DNA of 64,000 nucleotides from Flavobacterium sp. CG_23.5 (GCF_017875765.1 NZ_JAGGNA010000001.1:2197001-2261000), one strand, 5' to 3'; shown: positions 18,144 to 26,219, numbered from the stretch's first letter. Notes: generated by a model not told the origin, from the sequence alone. Made by a program: numbers and translations.

Positions 18144-19514
18144 ATGCAATCCAATACAGCAGCTAAAAAAAACAATACAGCTAAAGAAACCATGCGCTTT
18201 TCTGATTTTATAATTGATACGCTGGCAATAAAAAAACACGTTAGTGAAACTAATAAAACGACTTATACTTTTCGTATTTACCCATTGACAACAGTAGCGC
18301 AACCAAATGAAATATATAATCTTGTATATCATAAAGTCAACAATTCATGGGAAACCTCCATTTTTTACTTAAAGAAATTCCCGAAAAGTGATACTAAACA
18401 AAAAATATTTGAAAAAATAGAACGGATATATGAAGGAACCGTCGCTAATTCTTTGACATCAAAAACTACTAGTTTAGAAATGTGTACTTTTGAAACTACT
18501 AGTTATCACTGTACAAATAGCGGAGAGTGCAGTAGAACTGGCATCTGTGATTTATGTTATTTATGCACAAGCACAACCATAACTTATGAATCTTGTGCCA
18601 GCGGAGGAGGTAGTGGCGGCGGAGGGTCGTCTGACCCAGGCAATACTTCTGATGGCGGAGGCACAGCGGATCCTTATGCTTACGCACCTAATTTTTATGA
18701 CAATCCTGTATATGACGACCCAAACTATATTAATGCAGTAAAGAGGTCGTATGTTTGGACTAATTTAGGAGATGCAGCACAAGGTTTTTTTGCCAGTAAT
18801 CAAGATAATATGAATGCTTTTAATCAAATTATTCAATATCAAATCGATGAAAATTGGTCGGACGAAAGTTGTGTTTTTGCACAAGAAATGTTTAATTATT
18901 TATCTGGAAATAGTTTTAACGGGATTATTGTTCCTGCAATTAATCAATTTGTTAAAGAAATGATTAATTCAATGGTAAATAATTATGGCTATTCTTCTGA
19001 CGGATTTATGGGGGACACTGATTACGATAACATTGATTATTCTGGCCCTAAACAGTTGATTCCAAAGAGTATTATTCTGAACGATGGTTCTACACTAATA
19101 ATAAGCTTTGGAACCACTCAAAGCGACAATAAAAATTCAAACAATGAGGTTGCTGTAGATTTAGTTAATAGTATAAAATTTGCAATAAATTTAGCAAATA
19201 GCAACCTAGAAAATTCTAATAAAATAACCTCAATATATATTGCTGCCACAACAAATGGCACTCATTCCTCTACAAGTAATCATACAAGAGGCACTGCGGT
19301 TGACATAAGTAGAATAAATGGCACAAAAATGATTAATTTAGGTAATAATATTCAAGTTAAAGCCCTGCAAGATGCTTTTGATAACTATCCGTCAATCAGA
19401 GAGAATTTCGGACCTTCTTTTAAACACAAGACATTTCCTAACGGATCTGTAAATCTGAATTGGCCTATTGGCGGTCACCAAGACCACATTCATGTATCAG
19501 TTCAAAGTTATTAA
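18144..19514 (+). CDS. Putative phase-variable lipoprotein with C-terminal M15-type zinc peptidase motif
   Basis: The first in-frame ATG (18144) gives 456 residues, but the frame is open back to 17949 and encodes a lipoprotein signal just downstream of a 7-bp repeat: hydrophobic FILFVLAITF then SNC as lipobox. This start is probably therefore an artefact of the OFF state. The protein has a Cys-rich region (about 8 Cys near residues 112-152), a Gly-rich linker (GGGSGGGGSS), a middle domain of unknown type, and a C-terminal domain with SNHTRGTAVDI and HQDHIHVS. These fit the SxHxxGxAxD and HxH zinc ligands of M15/VanY-like peptidases, which cut peptidoglycan cross-links. With the small exported gene 16 bp downstream, it looks like a secreted cell-wall toxin with an immunity protein; a housekeeping peptidase is the alternative. 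Confidence 0.7.
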   Translation: MQSNTAAKKNNTAKETMRFSDFIIDTLAIKKHVSETNKTTYTFRIYPLTTVAQPNEIYNLVYHKVNNSWETSIFYLKKFPKSDTKQKIFEKIERIYEGTVANSLTSKTTSLEMCTFETTSYHCTNSGECSRTGICDLCYLCTSTTITYESCASGGGSGGGGSSDPGNTSDGGGTADPYAYAPNFYDNPVYDDPNYINAVKRSYVWTNLGDAAQGFFASNQDNMNAFNQIIQYQIDENWSDESCVFAQEMFNYLSGNSFNGIIVPAINQFVKEMINSMVNNYGYSSDGFMGDTDYDNIDYSGPKQLIPKSIILNDGSTLIISFGTTQSDNKNSNNEVAVDLVNSIKFAINLANSNLENSNKITSIYIAATTNGTHSSTSNHTRGTAVDISRINGTKMINLGNNIQVKALQDAFDNYPSIRENFGPSFKHKTFPNGSVNLNWPIGGHQDHIHVSVQSY

Positions 19515-19530
19515 TCCTTAAAATACAATT

Positions 19531-19932
19531 ATGAAAAATATTATTTTACTATTATCTATAATGACAGTTTTAAGTTGTAAATCTCAAAACTTTGAAGCTA
19601 AAGAAGTAAACAATTTAGAATTAAATAATTTAATTGGAAATATAAGTTATTTTAAATCTTACGCTTTAACTGATAATTTAATCAATATCGTTATCACAAA
19701 AAACGAGGTAGGAAGCGCAAAAAATGAAGAATCAGGTGAAGTTTCCAATAATTTGTATTTATCTAAATGCGAATTTGGAGAACTGCCAATTTGCAAATTA
19801 TATTTATTGGAGAATTTTATCAATATAAATATTGTAAAAGTATATGAGGATAAAAAAAACATTAAAATTGATATTACATCTGGAAATTTTAATCAGCGTA
19901 AATCATATACAATTTTAATCTCACTAAATTAA
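19531..19932 (+). CDS. Small lipoprotein, putative immunity protein
   Basis: 133 residues with a lipoprotein signal (MKNIILLLSIMTVLSCKSQ; lipobox VLSC). The mature part is rich in Asn/Ile/Lys with no recognised domain. It starts 16 bp after the M15-motif protein, on the same strand, and is followed by a strong terminator, so the two form a closed two-gene unit. A periplasmic lipoprotein beside a predicted peptidoglycan peptidase is what an immunity protein would look like. That role is inferred only from context and export signal. Base composition is lower in GC than the housekeeping genes around it. Confidence 0.6.
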   Translation: MKNIILLLSIMTVLSCKSQNFEAKEVNNLELNNLIGNISYFKSYALTDNLINIVITKNEVGSAKNEESGEVSNNLYLSKCEFGELPICKLYLLENFININIVKVYEDKKNIKIDITSGNFNQRKSYTILISLN

Positions 19933-20007
19933 TATATTGAATATTAGGTTTAATAGTCCAAAATAGTTGATGAAACCCTTTCTGGGTACTATTAAATATA
20001 ATGTTCC

Positions 20008-20045
20008 AAAAAGTTGATTGATATCCGTTTCAATCAACTTTTTTT
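20008..20045 (+). terminator. Rho-independent terminator of the lipoprotein pair
   Basis: AAAAAGTTGATTG pairs with CAATCAACTTTTT around a 10-base loop and ends in a T run, about 75 bp downstream of the small lipoprotein gene. Confidence 0.8.
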
Positions 20046-20129
20046 AATTTAAATAAATTCAAAAAAAAGTGTAACCCACCGTGTAAAATTCAACTGATAA
20101 CCCAGATATTTCTCTACATTCTATGATAA

Positions 20130-20288
20130 AAACAAGCGAAAATTACAATATTAGGTTATATAAATGTTGGTATTAAATTGAGAGTACTAGAATTTGGTAT
20201 AAAACAAAGGAAATTAATTGAATTATTAGTGAATAAAGTAACTGGCAAAATTTGCTGTGTCTCAGTAAAAAATATTAAAAATAAATAA
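20130..20288 (+). pseudogene. Orphan coding fragment (about 52 codons)
   Basis: An open stretch bounded by in-frame stops at both ends reads LGYINVGIKLRVLEFGIKQR and later NKVTGKICCVSVKNIKNK. It has no start codon of its own. It is preceded by an overlapping short fragment at 20101-20154 ending FYDKNKRKLQY. I take these as remains of a displaced C-terminal exon-like cassette of a larger protein. Function unknown. Confidence 0.4.
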
Positions 20289-20376
20289 TTATGGAAAAGA
20301 TTTTGGAAGTAGTCGTAAGTTTAATACCTCGCCTAATGGAGGCGTTAAATCGATAAGAATTTGGATTTTAAATTAA
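20269..20376 (+). pseudogene. Orphan C-terminal fragment upstream of a small exported gene
   Basis: In-frame from 20269 to a TAA at 20376 the sequence encodes NYGKDFGSSRKFNTSPNGG followed by VKSIRIWILN. There is no start or signal. It ends exactly 6 bp before the ATG of the next small exported protein. The same 6-bp spacing recurs at 21120/21127, suggesting two relics of toxin C-termini still attached to their partner genes. Confidence 0.5.
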
Positions 20377-20381
20377 AAAGT

Positions 20382-20894
20382 ATGAAAAAGTTAATGTTTT
20401 CTCTGATTTTTCTATCAAATTTAATTTCTTATTCCCAAGAAATAAGAAATACAGATAGATTCTTTTTTAATAGTCAAAAATATAATTATTTACATTTTAG
20501 TTGGGGTCAGAGTAGCTACAGCAAACCATTTAAAATAATTGTCTGTTCTTCTAAAGATTTAAAAACTATAGAAACTAATTTAAGAATATGCCAAAAATTT
20601 AAATTAGAATATACAGATTATTATATTTTATCTCTAACAGATATCTCTACAAGCCACCAATGTATTAAGATAATTAAAGCTTTTCTGAATACAGTAGATA
20701 AAAAGCGAATAGGTGCAAATCTCTCAAGAGTAATAGTGAGAAAAAAAATGGAAGATAAAACTAATTCAAATCAGAAAATTGAATATTTTGTGGACGTTTC
20801 TAAAACTGCTTGCCTAAATGATGTTGAAGATTTATATATAAATGTTGAGCCTAAATCATTATGTAATGCTATTAGAGGTTTGACCCATTTCTAA
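20382..20894 (+). CDS. Small exported protein, putative immunity protein
   Basis: 170 residues with a signal peptide (MKKLMFSLIFLSNLISYSQ). A TTG 21 bp upstream is open, but the ATG gives the proper signal. The mature part has four Cys, no known domain and no membrane helix, so it should be periplasmic or secreted. Its ATG lies 6 bp after the stop of an orphan C-terminal coding fragment. Together with its neighbours it fits an orphan toxin-immunity module in which only a tail of the toxin remains. Function is not known. Confidence 0.55.
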   Translation: MKKLMFSLIFLSNLISYSQEIRNTDRFFFNSQKYNYLHFSWGQSSYSKPFKIIVCSSKDLKTIETNLRICQKFKLEYTDYYILSLTDISTSHQCIKIIKAFLNTVDKKRIGANLSRVIVRKKMEDKTNSNQKIEYFVDVSKTACLNDVEDLYINVEPKSLCNAIRGLTHF

Positions 20895-20988
20895 AATTAT
20901 TTAATAAACAACCCGACTGCTCCAATATTCACTAAATTTCTCTTATACGGATAGCGCATTCTATGATAAAAAACAAGAAAAAATGTAA

Positions 20989-21120
20989 AATTTAACAGGC
21001 AAATTTATGTGTATTTATGTAGGGAGTGCATCATATCTTCGAATAAAAGGAAGATATGATGCTGAAAGTAGTGGTCGTACTGTAAATGGACAAACCATAA
21101 TAGGAAAACCTTGTAATTAA
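20989..21120 (+). pseudogene. Orphan C-terminal fragment preceding a lipoprotein gene
   Basis: A start-less frame reads GKFMCIYVGSASYLRIKGRY then DAESSGRTVNGQTIIGKPCN and stops at 21120, 6 bp before the ATG of the next lipoprotein gene. Just upstream, 20957-20984 repeats almost exactly a stretch at 20117-20142 (both encode FYDK), which indicates duplicated cassette junctions. Confidence 0.5.
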
Positions 21121-21126
21121 GATAAT

Positions 21127-21726
21127 ATGAAAAAAAATATTTATATAGTTAGTTTGTTGCTTATTATTTATGGCTGTTCTTCTGCAAATAAGGAAATTGC
21201 TCCTATAAATGCATATTTAAAAGAGGCCATAAAAACTAACGATACCATCGTCATTATTACAAACAAAATTAATAATAATTACACATTGAATTTGTGGAAG
21301 GATAGAGTAAATATTGATGTAAATCATAATAATTTAGAAAATAGTCTTGATGAAAATCCAAGAATTTATGAAGAGAAATATTGGAATGAAATGAATGAAA
21401 AATACCGAAATCATAATACTGATTCTTTGTGGTTGGGAAACTCACTATGGAAACAAAAAGATTTTAAAAATTTAAAAGTTAAAATGATGACCGAAAAGGT
21501 TTTTCCAAAACCCTATATATATAATGAATATATGGGTAAAATCCCAGAACGATCTGCTTTTTCATTCTCAGAGCCAATGATCTACAAAAAAATATATGCT
21601 GTTTTTGCAATTTCAGAAACAACAACAGGGCGACAATTTATAAATCCGAGGTCATTTGTAATTATGAAAAAGAAAAAAGGCGAATGGATATTCGTTAAAG
21701 AAATAACTGACGGGGCTTACTATTAA
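21127..21726 (+). CDS. Lipoprotein, putative immunity protein (paralogue 1)
   Basis: 199 residues with a lipoprotein signal (lipobox IYGCSS). It is clearly paralogous to the next gene: shared blocks are the NxYL/F segment near residue 30, xWKxxDF in the middle, FSFSEPMxY near residue 150, and VIMKKxKGxWI near the C-terminus. No catalytic motif is seen and the domain is unknown to me. It follows an orphan C-terminal coding fragment by 6 bp. The family's tandem duplication and export signal suit immunity proteins that protect against related periplasmic toxins, but this is inference. Confidence 0.55.
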   Translation: MKKNIYIVSLLLIIYGCSSANKEIAPINAYLKEAIKTNDTIVIITNKINNNYTLNLWKDRVNIDVNHNNLENSLDENPRIYEEKYWNEMNEKYRNHNTDSLWLGNSLWKQKDFKNLKVKMMTEKVFPKPYIYNEYMGKIPERSAFSFSEPMIYKKIYAVFAISETTTGRQFINPRSFVIMKKKKGEWIFVKEITDGAYY

Positions 21727-21783
21727 AACTGTAACAGCGGGAATATATCTATTTAGAACTACCCTGTAATTAAAATCTATATC

Positions 21784-22401
21784 ATGAAAAACATAATAAT
21801 ATACTTATCGCTATGCATCGCCTCTACTAATTATTCGCAAACTAAAAGTACTTTAAAAAAAGATGAAAAAGAAAAGCTTGAAGCCATCAATGATTATTTT
21901 ATAACAATTGTAAAAGATAGTAATAGAGTAGTATTCATTGCCCAAGAAAAACTCAATTCTAATTTAACATTAGAAATTTTTAAACAAAATTTCATTCAAG
22001 CTATTGATTTAAAAGGAAATATAGAACCGGACACACATTTATTTAACGAAAAAGACTGGAAAAAATTTAAAAAACAAAATCAGGATCCACCTATCCAAGA
22101 TAATAGAATTTGGGATACCCATAAATATTGGGGCAAAAATGATTTTAGCCACAGTCAACTTATTTTTGAAAGTATGAACACAAAAACAGGGATAGAATTA
22201 ATAATTGAGAAGTACGATAAATCAGATGTTTGTATATATAGTTTTTCTGAACCTATGTATTATCTAAACAAAAAACATCTAATTTTCACAAATTTAAAAA
22301 TTTGCATATCAGGCGGAAGTAAATTTGTTGTTATTATGAAAAAAATAAAAGGCAAATGGATCCGAACCCATGAAGCTTTCAATCCAAATGAGACATATTA
22401 G
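21784..22401 (+). CDS. Exported protein, putative immunity protein (paralogue 2)
   Basis: 205 residues with a signal peptide ending near TNYSQ. Unlike its upstream paralogue it has no lipobox Cys, so it is probably soluble in the periplasm. Shared blocks with paralogue 1 include FNEKDW, YWGKNDF, YSFSEPMYY and FVVIMKKIKGKW. Spacing of 57 bp to the previous gene suggests a common transcript. No toxin remnant lies between the two, so it probably arose by gene duplication. Role unknown. Confidence 0.55.
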   Translation: MKNIIIYLSLCIASTNYSQTKSTLKKDEKEKLEAINDYFITIVKDSNRVVFIAQEKLNSNLTLEIFKQNFIQAIDLKGNIEPDTHLFNEKDWKKFKKQNQDPPIQDNRIWDTHKYWGKNDFSHSQLIFESMNTKTGIELIIEKYDKSDVCIYSFSEPMYYLNKKHLIFTNLKICISGGSKFVVIMKKIKGKWIRTHEAFNPNETY

Positions 22402-22420
22402 AAGAATGAGTATTAAGAAG

Positions 22421-22463
22421 ACTGCTAATTCGCAGATAATTTAAAAATCAGATAATTAGCAGT
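22421..22463. terminator. Hairpin between convergent genes
   Basis: ACTGCTAATT pairs with AATTAGCAGT around a 23-base loop between the last island gene and the convergent dprA. The T run is poor in either direction, so this is a weak call. Confidence 0.4.
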
Positions 22464-22478
22464 ATTATTATGTTAAAA

Positions 22479-23579
22479 TCATATAGCCTCAAACAATTTC
22501 CCCGGCAATGGCCTAATAACTCCTTTCAATTCCATATTCAACAGCATTCCTGAGATTTTATAAATAGGGAAATCACAACGCAAAGCGATAATATCCATCA
22601 ATTCTTTGCCGGTTTTTAGAAGAAAATCATAGACTTTTTGTTCGTCATCGTCAAGAGAGACAAACAATTGTTTTTGCACGGGTTTCATTTCCTTTTCAAG
22701 ATCCCAATTCAGGATATAAACCAAATCAGCAGCGCTGGTCAGCACATTTGCTTTCTGGGTTTTGATTAAGTTGTTACAGCCTTGACTGTACTTGTCGGTT
22801 ACGCGTCCCGGAACGGCGAAAACATCGCGGTTGTAATCGTTGGCCATGTTGGCGGTAATTAACGATCCGCCTCTATCCGCTGATTCTATTACGATGGTTG
22901 CTTCGGTCATTCCTGCAACGATTCTGTTTCTTCGAACAAAATTTTCTTTATCGGGATTCGAGGAACTCCAAAACTCGGTCATAAAACCGCCGTTTTGCTC
23001 GACCTTGGCGACGTATTTTTTATGGGTTTTAGGATAAATTTGGTTCAAACCATGCGCCACCACTCCTATCGTTTGCAGATTATGTTCCATCGCCAATTGA
23101 TGTGCCACGATATCAACGCCATAAGCAAATCCGCTTACGATTACCGGATCAAGCGGTGCCAAATCTTCAATCAGTTTTCGGCAGAACTCCATTCCGTAAG
23201 ACGTGATTTGGCGCGTTCCCACAATACTGATTATCTTTTTATTTTTTAAATTGATATTCCCCGATGTAAACAACAAAACGGGACCATCGATGCAATGTTT
23301 TAAGCGCTCCGGATAATTCTCATCCTGAAAATAGGCCACATTAATATCGTTCGCTTTTATAAACTCCAGCTCCTGACTGGCTTTTGTGAAAACAGATTGG
23401 TCTTTTAGATTTTTTAGTAAAATCGAACCAACGCCATCGATAGCGGCAAGCTGTGACGCTTTGGCTTTGAAAACCGCTTCGGCGCTTCCCAAATGAGTCA
23501 ATAGTTTTTTGGCCATAATATCGCCAACTCCTTCTACCCTTTGCAACGCCAATAAATGAAATAAATCCTGTTCTAACAT
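22479..23579 (-). CDS. dprA: DNA-processing protein DprA
   Basis: 366-residue protein that loads RecA onto incoming single-stranded DNA during natural transformation. Start at MLEQDLFHLLALQ; 47 more upstream codons are open but lack family features. An N-terminal helix-hairpin-helix pair (VEGVGDIMAKKLL, IDGVGSILLKNL) is followed by the Rossmann-like core with VSGFAYGVDIVAHQ, VRRNRIVAGM and ESADRGGSLITA, and a C-terminal winged helix (about the last 65 residues). It marks the right edge of the accessory island, which may have been acquired by transformation or other transfer. Confidence 0.95.
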   Translation of the reverse strand: MLEQDLFHLLALQRVEGVGDIMAKKLLTHLGSAEAVFKAKASQLAAIDGVGSILLKNLKDQSVFTKASQELEFIKANDINVAYFQDENYPERLKHCIDGPVLLFTSGNINLKNKKIISIVGTRQITSYGMEFCRKLIEDLAPLDPVIVSGFAYGVDIVAHQLAMEHNLQTIGVVAHGLNQIYPKTHKKYVAKVEQNGGFMTEFWSSSNPDKENFVRRNRIVAGMTEATIVIESADRGGSLITANMANDYNRDVFAVPGRVTDKYSQGCNNLIKTQKANVLTSAADLVYILNWDLEKEMKPVQKQLFVSLDDDEQKVYDFLLKTGKELMDIIALRCDFPIYKISGMLLNMELKGVIRPLPGKLFEAI

Positions 23580-23800
23580 AGCTGAAAATTGTTCGTCTTT
23601 TATATTTTTAAATGTAATTTCATTGAATACTGGCAATACAAAACGTCGGTTCGAGTGTTTTTTGTGAAATGAAATGGAATAAAAAAATGTATCGAGAACT
23701 CTTTCCTGATAATTTCTCATTTATTAATTCCGAATAACTGTTTGAAATTGAAATGTATAAAATTTAAAGCAGATTGTTAATAAAAATTGTGAATAAAATT

Positions 23801-23829
23801 TTGATAACTATATTCGTTGTATAACTTTG
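23801..23829 (+). promoter_or_regulatory. Promoter of the HU/SPOR gene
   Basis: TTG at 23801, an 18-base spacer, and TAACTTTG at 23822-23829 fit the Bacteroidota promoter form TTG-N17-23-TAnnTTTG. The ATG is 5 bp further on. Confidence 0.55.
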
Positions 23830-23834
23830 TTACT

Positions 23835-24782
23835 ATGAAAATCGAACCTTACATCGCGCAGCTTTTATACCGTTATCAATGTGTAACCGTTCCAGGTTTC
23901 GGAGCTTTTTTAACCGAAATTCAATCGGCTCAACTGAATGAAAGCTCGAATTCGTTTTCTCCTCCAAAGAAAATGATTTCTTTCAATGCCAATTTGAAGA
24001 ACAATGATGGTTTATTAGCCAATCATATTGCCCAAGCAGAAAAAACATCTTATGAATATGCCGTTAGCGCCATTCAGTATGAAGTTTTTCTTTGGAAAAA
24101 AGCATTGGAAGAAAACGCCATTTTCTCGATAAAAAATGTAGGTGATTTTTGCCTGAACGCCGATGCTAATTTAGTATTTACTCCATATGATCAAACCAAT
24201 TATTTGACAAATTCATTTGGTTTAAGTCCGTTTGTTTCGCCACTTGTGAAAAGAGAAATCTTCGAACAAAAAATTGAAGCAATCGAGGAAAATCAAACCA
24301 TTGCTTTGATTCCAGAGGAAGCAAGAAGAATGAATCCATATTTAAAATATGCTGCCATTTTTGTACTGGGATTAGGATTAACAGCAGGTGTTGGCTATCC
24401 AATTTACCAAAATCAAATCACAACTCAAACTACGCTTGTTGAAACGGCCGTTCAAAAACAGGTTCAGAATAAAATACAAGAAGCTACTTTTTTTATCGAA
24501 ACTCCAATTCCCGCTGTAACGCTATCCGTTAAATCAGCTACGGAAGTAAAAATGTCGTATCATATCATGGCAGGCGTTTATAGAGAAGAAAAAAATGCAC
24601 AAAAAACATTTAATCAATTAACTCGCTTAGGATACAAAGCCCGCCGAATCGCTCCTAACAGACACGGATTATTCCCTGTCCTTTACGGAAGTTATGCCAC
24701 TATTGCAGAAGCCGAAAAAGCAAAACAGGAAATTCAGAAAAAACACAATCCGGAAGCTTGGATCTTAATCCAATCGCTATAA
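23835..24782 (+). CDS. HU-CCDC81 and SPOR domain membrane protein
   Basis: 315-residue inner-membrane protein. The N-terminal region (YIAQLLYRYQCVTVPGFGAF, with SFNANLKNNDG) is the bacterial HU/CCDC81-type domain, a divergent DNA-binding HU fold. One membrane helix follows near residues 180-200 (YLKYAAIFVLGLGLTAGVGY). The C-terminus is a SPOR domain (YHIMAGVYREEKNAQKTF to the end), which binds denuded peptidoglycan at division sites. Such proteins are specific to Bacteroidota. The domain order suggests a link between chromosome and cell wall; that functional idea is inference. Start chosen at the ATG six codons inside the open frame. Confidence 0.85.
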   Translation: MKIEPYIAQLLYRYQCVTVPGFGAFLTEIQSAQLNESSNSFSPPKKMISFNANLKNNDGLLANHIAQAEKTSYEYAVSAIQYEVFLWKKALEENAIFSIKNVGDFCLNADANLVFTPYDQTNYLTNSFGLSPFVSPLVKREIFEQKIEAIEENQTIALIPEEARRMNPYLKYAAIFVLGLGLTAGVGYPIYQNQITTQTTLVETAVQKQVQNKIQEATFFIETPIPAVTLSVKSATEVKMSYHIMAGVYREEKNAQKTFNQLTRLGYKARRIAPNRHGLFPVLYGSYATIAEAEKAKQEIQKKHNPEAWILIQSL

Positions 24783-24806
24783 AATAAAAATCCTTACGGT
24801 TTAGAC

Positions 24807-24846
24807 TACCCCCAAAAAGCAAAAAGCTATTTGGGGGTATTTTTTT
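24807..24846 (+). terminator. Rho-independent terminator of the HU/SPOR gene
   Basis: TACCCCCAAA pairs with TTTGGGGGTA around a 13-base loop, followed by TTTTTTT. Confidence 0.85.
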
Positions 24847-24860
24847 AGGAGCAATCTCCA

Positions 24861-24926
24861 GCTATCCGCTATATCTCTTGTGCCCGCCGCTGCGCGCAAA
24901 AGAGGATGCCGCCTCTATCTGGGCTA
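24861..24926 (-). repeat. Interspersed palindromic repeat, copy C
   Basis: Read on the minus strand it runs TAGCCCAGATAGAGGCGG, ATCCTCTTTTGCGC, then a GC-rich hairpin loop, and ends AGATATAGCGGATAGC. The same frame of conserved ends occurs in two further copies at 26420-26492 and 28886-28965. I recognise this as a common flavobacterial intergenic element; it may be a REP-like sequence or a structured RNA. Confidence 0.55.
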
Positions 24927-25118
24927 GGTATTCGAATAACAAGTACCTCCGACATACCAAATAAGCCTTTTTTAAGCGGTTTAATGCGTGATTGTTTTAT
25001 AAACACACAAGAAGTCGACCAAAGGTAAATTGTGTGTCGTAAACCTTGATTTATTGTAATTAATTTTTATTCTTGGTGTTGCTGCAAATGTTGTACAAAG
25101 TTTGTGAGATAGGATATC

Positions 25119-25436
25119 CTAATCTGGTGCTCGTTTGCAACGAGTACCTACTTTTTTTTTAGCACTAAACAAAGCGTTTGAAACGCGGCTCATTTACCAC
25201 AATGGTTCAACATTTACATTATAAAAAATAGTATTGTCTTCTTCATAATTGCTATAACTGCTATTTACATAATCGCGCTAATCTGGTGCTCGTTTGCAAC
25301 GAGTACCTACTTTCTTTTTAGCACTAAACAAAGCGTTTGCAACGCGGCTCATTTACCACGATGGTTCAACATTTACATTACAAAAAATAGTATTGTCCTT
25401 TTCATAATTTCTATAACTACAATTTACATAATCGCG
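25119..25436 (+). repeat. 159-bp tandem duplication in a palindromic intergenic element
   Basis: 25119-25277 and 25278-25436 are two highly similar copies in direct tandem. They lie inside a larger inverted-repeat element: the left arm at 25124-25153 (CTGGTGCTCGTTTGCAACGA plus AGTACCTACTT) is matched on the other strand by 25468-25497. An inner inverted pair around GCGTTGCAAACGCT is also present. There is no coding frame of note in 24850-25570. It resembles a non-autonomous element with REP-type hairpins. Confidence 0.7.
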
Positions 25437-25533
25437 TTGCAAACGCTACGTTTTGTCTTTTCAATTTAAGTAGGTACTCGACGCAGTCAAGCACCAGAGC
25501 AGAGGAATCTAGTGTTAGAAAGAAAACCATTAA

Positions 25534-25568
25534 AAAACGCTGTTTGAAAAATTTTCAAACAGCGTTTT
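25534..25568 (-). terminator. Rho-independent terminator
   Basis: Perfect 17-bp stem (arms 25534-25550 and 25552-25568) containing ACGCTGTTTG, with A/T-rich flanks usable in both directions. It lies just after the stop of the minus-strand barrel protein. Confidence 0.8.
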
Positions 25569-25574
25569 AATTTT

Positions 25575-26219
25575 TTAAAACTTCCTACCTATTCCTAAAG
25601 AAAAATTCCAAAAACTAAAATTATCTATCGTTTTATGATAGCCACCGTCTAAGGCAATAAGAAAATTTTTACCTGTTTTATAATCTAGATGTAAACCAGG
25701 GAATATGCCAGCGGTATAACTATAACCGTCAACATTTTTAACTTCAAACCAACTATATGAATAAATGACATTATTTTTATCGACCTGAATCGATGAAAGT
25801 CGAAATAATTTGTCTTTATATGCAATAATTCCCAACCCCATGTTGCAGGATAGGTTTATTTTTCTATTCTTGTAAATGGAATAATGAATTTTAGCTCCTA
25901 TTTCATGGTTTTTCACATAATCCCATTCGGTGTCTTCAAAAATTGTCTCAGGATTCCCAGTTAATATAAATCGATCCAATTCTTTTTCATTGCCATAAAA
26001 ACTGGGAAAGTAATCGTTTTGAGAATATAAAAAATAATATTCCATGGACCACTTTTCGTTTCTTTGTCTGTGGTAACTGACTGAAATATTGAAATTTCTT
26101 TGATTTTCTTTCATATTCGGATAAATGCTTAGTCCTGAATTTACAAAGAATTTGTTTTTTTCTTGCGCAAAAGATATAAGACTGAAAAAACAGAATGGTA
26201 TATAAAATATTTTTTTCAT
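25575..26219 (-). CDS. Predicted outer-membrane beta-barrel protein
   Basis: 214-residue exported protein with a signal peptide ending SFAQ. The mature part is a series of amphipathic strands ending in aromatic residues, with a terminal WNFSLGIGRKF, the C-terminal Phe signature of outer-membrane barrels. No specific family recognised. It is a single gene bounded by a terminator and by the repeat-rich 26220-26524 spacer. Role unknown; a small porin-like or structural barrel is likely. Confidence 0.65.
   Translation of the reverse strand: MKKIFYIPFCFFSLISFAQEKNKFFVNSGLSIYPNMKENQRNFNISVSYHRQRNEKWSMEYYFLYSQNDYFPSFYGNEKELDRFILTGNPETIFEDTEWDYVKNHEIGAKIHYSIYKNRKINLSCNMGLGIIAYKDKLFRLSSIQVDKNNVIYSYSWFEVKNVDGYSYTAGIFPGLHLDYKTGKNFLIALDGGYHKTIDNFSFWNFSLGIGRKF

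Noticed and set aside
18144..18200. ATG at 18144 as the real start of the lipoprotein
   Set aside because: It leaves a secreted-type protein without a signal peptide, while a perfect lipoprotein signal lies just upstream in the same frame behind the 7-bp repeat.
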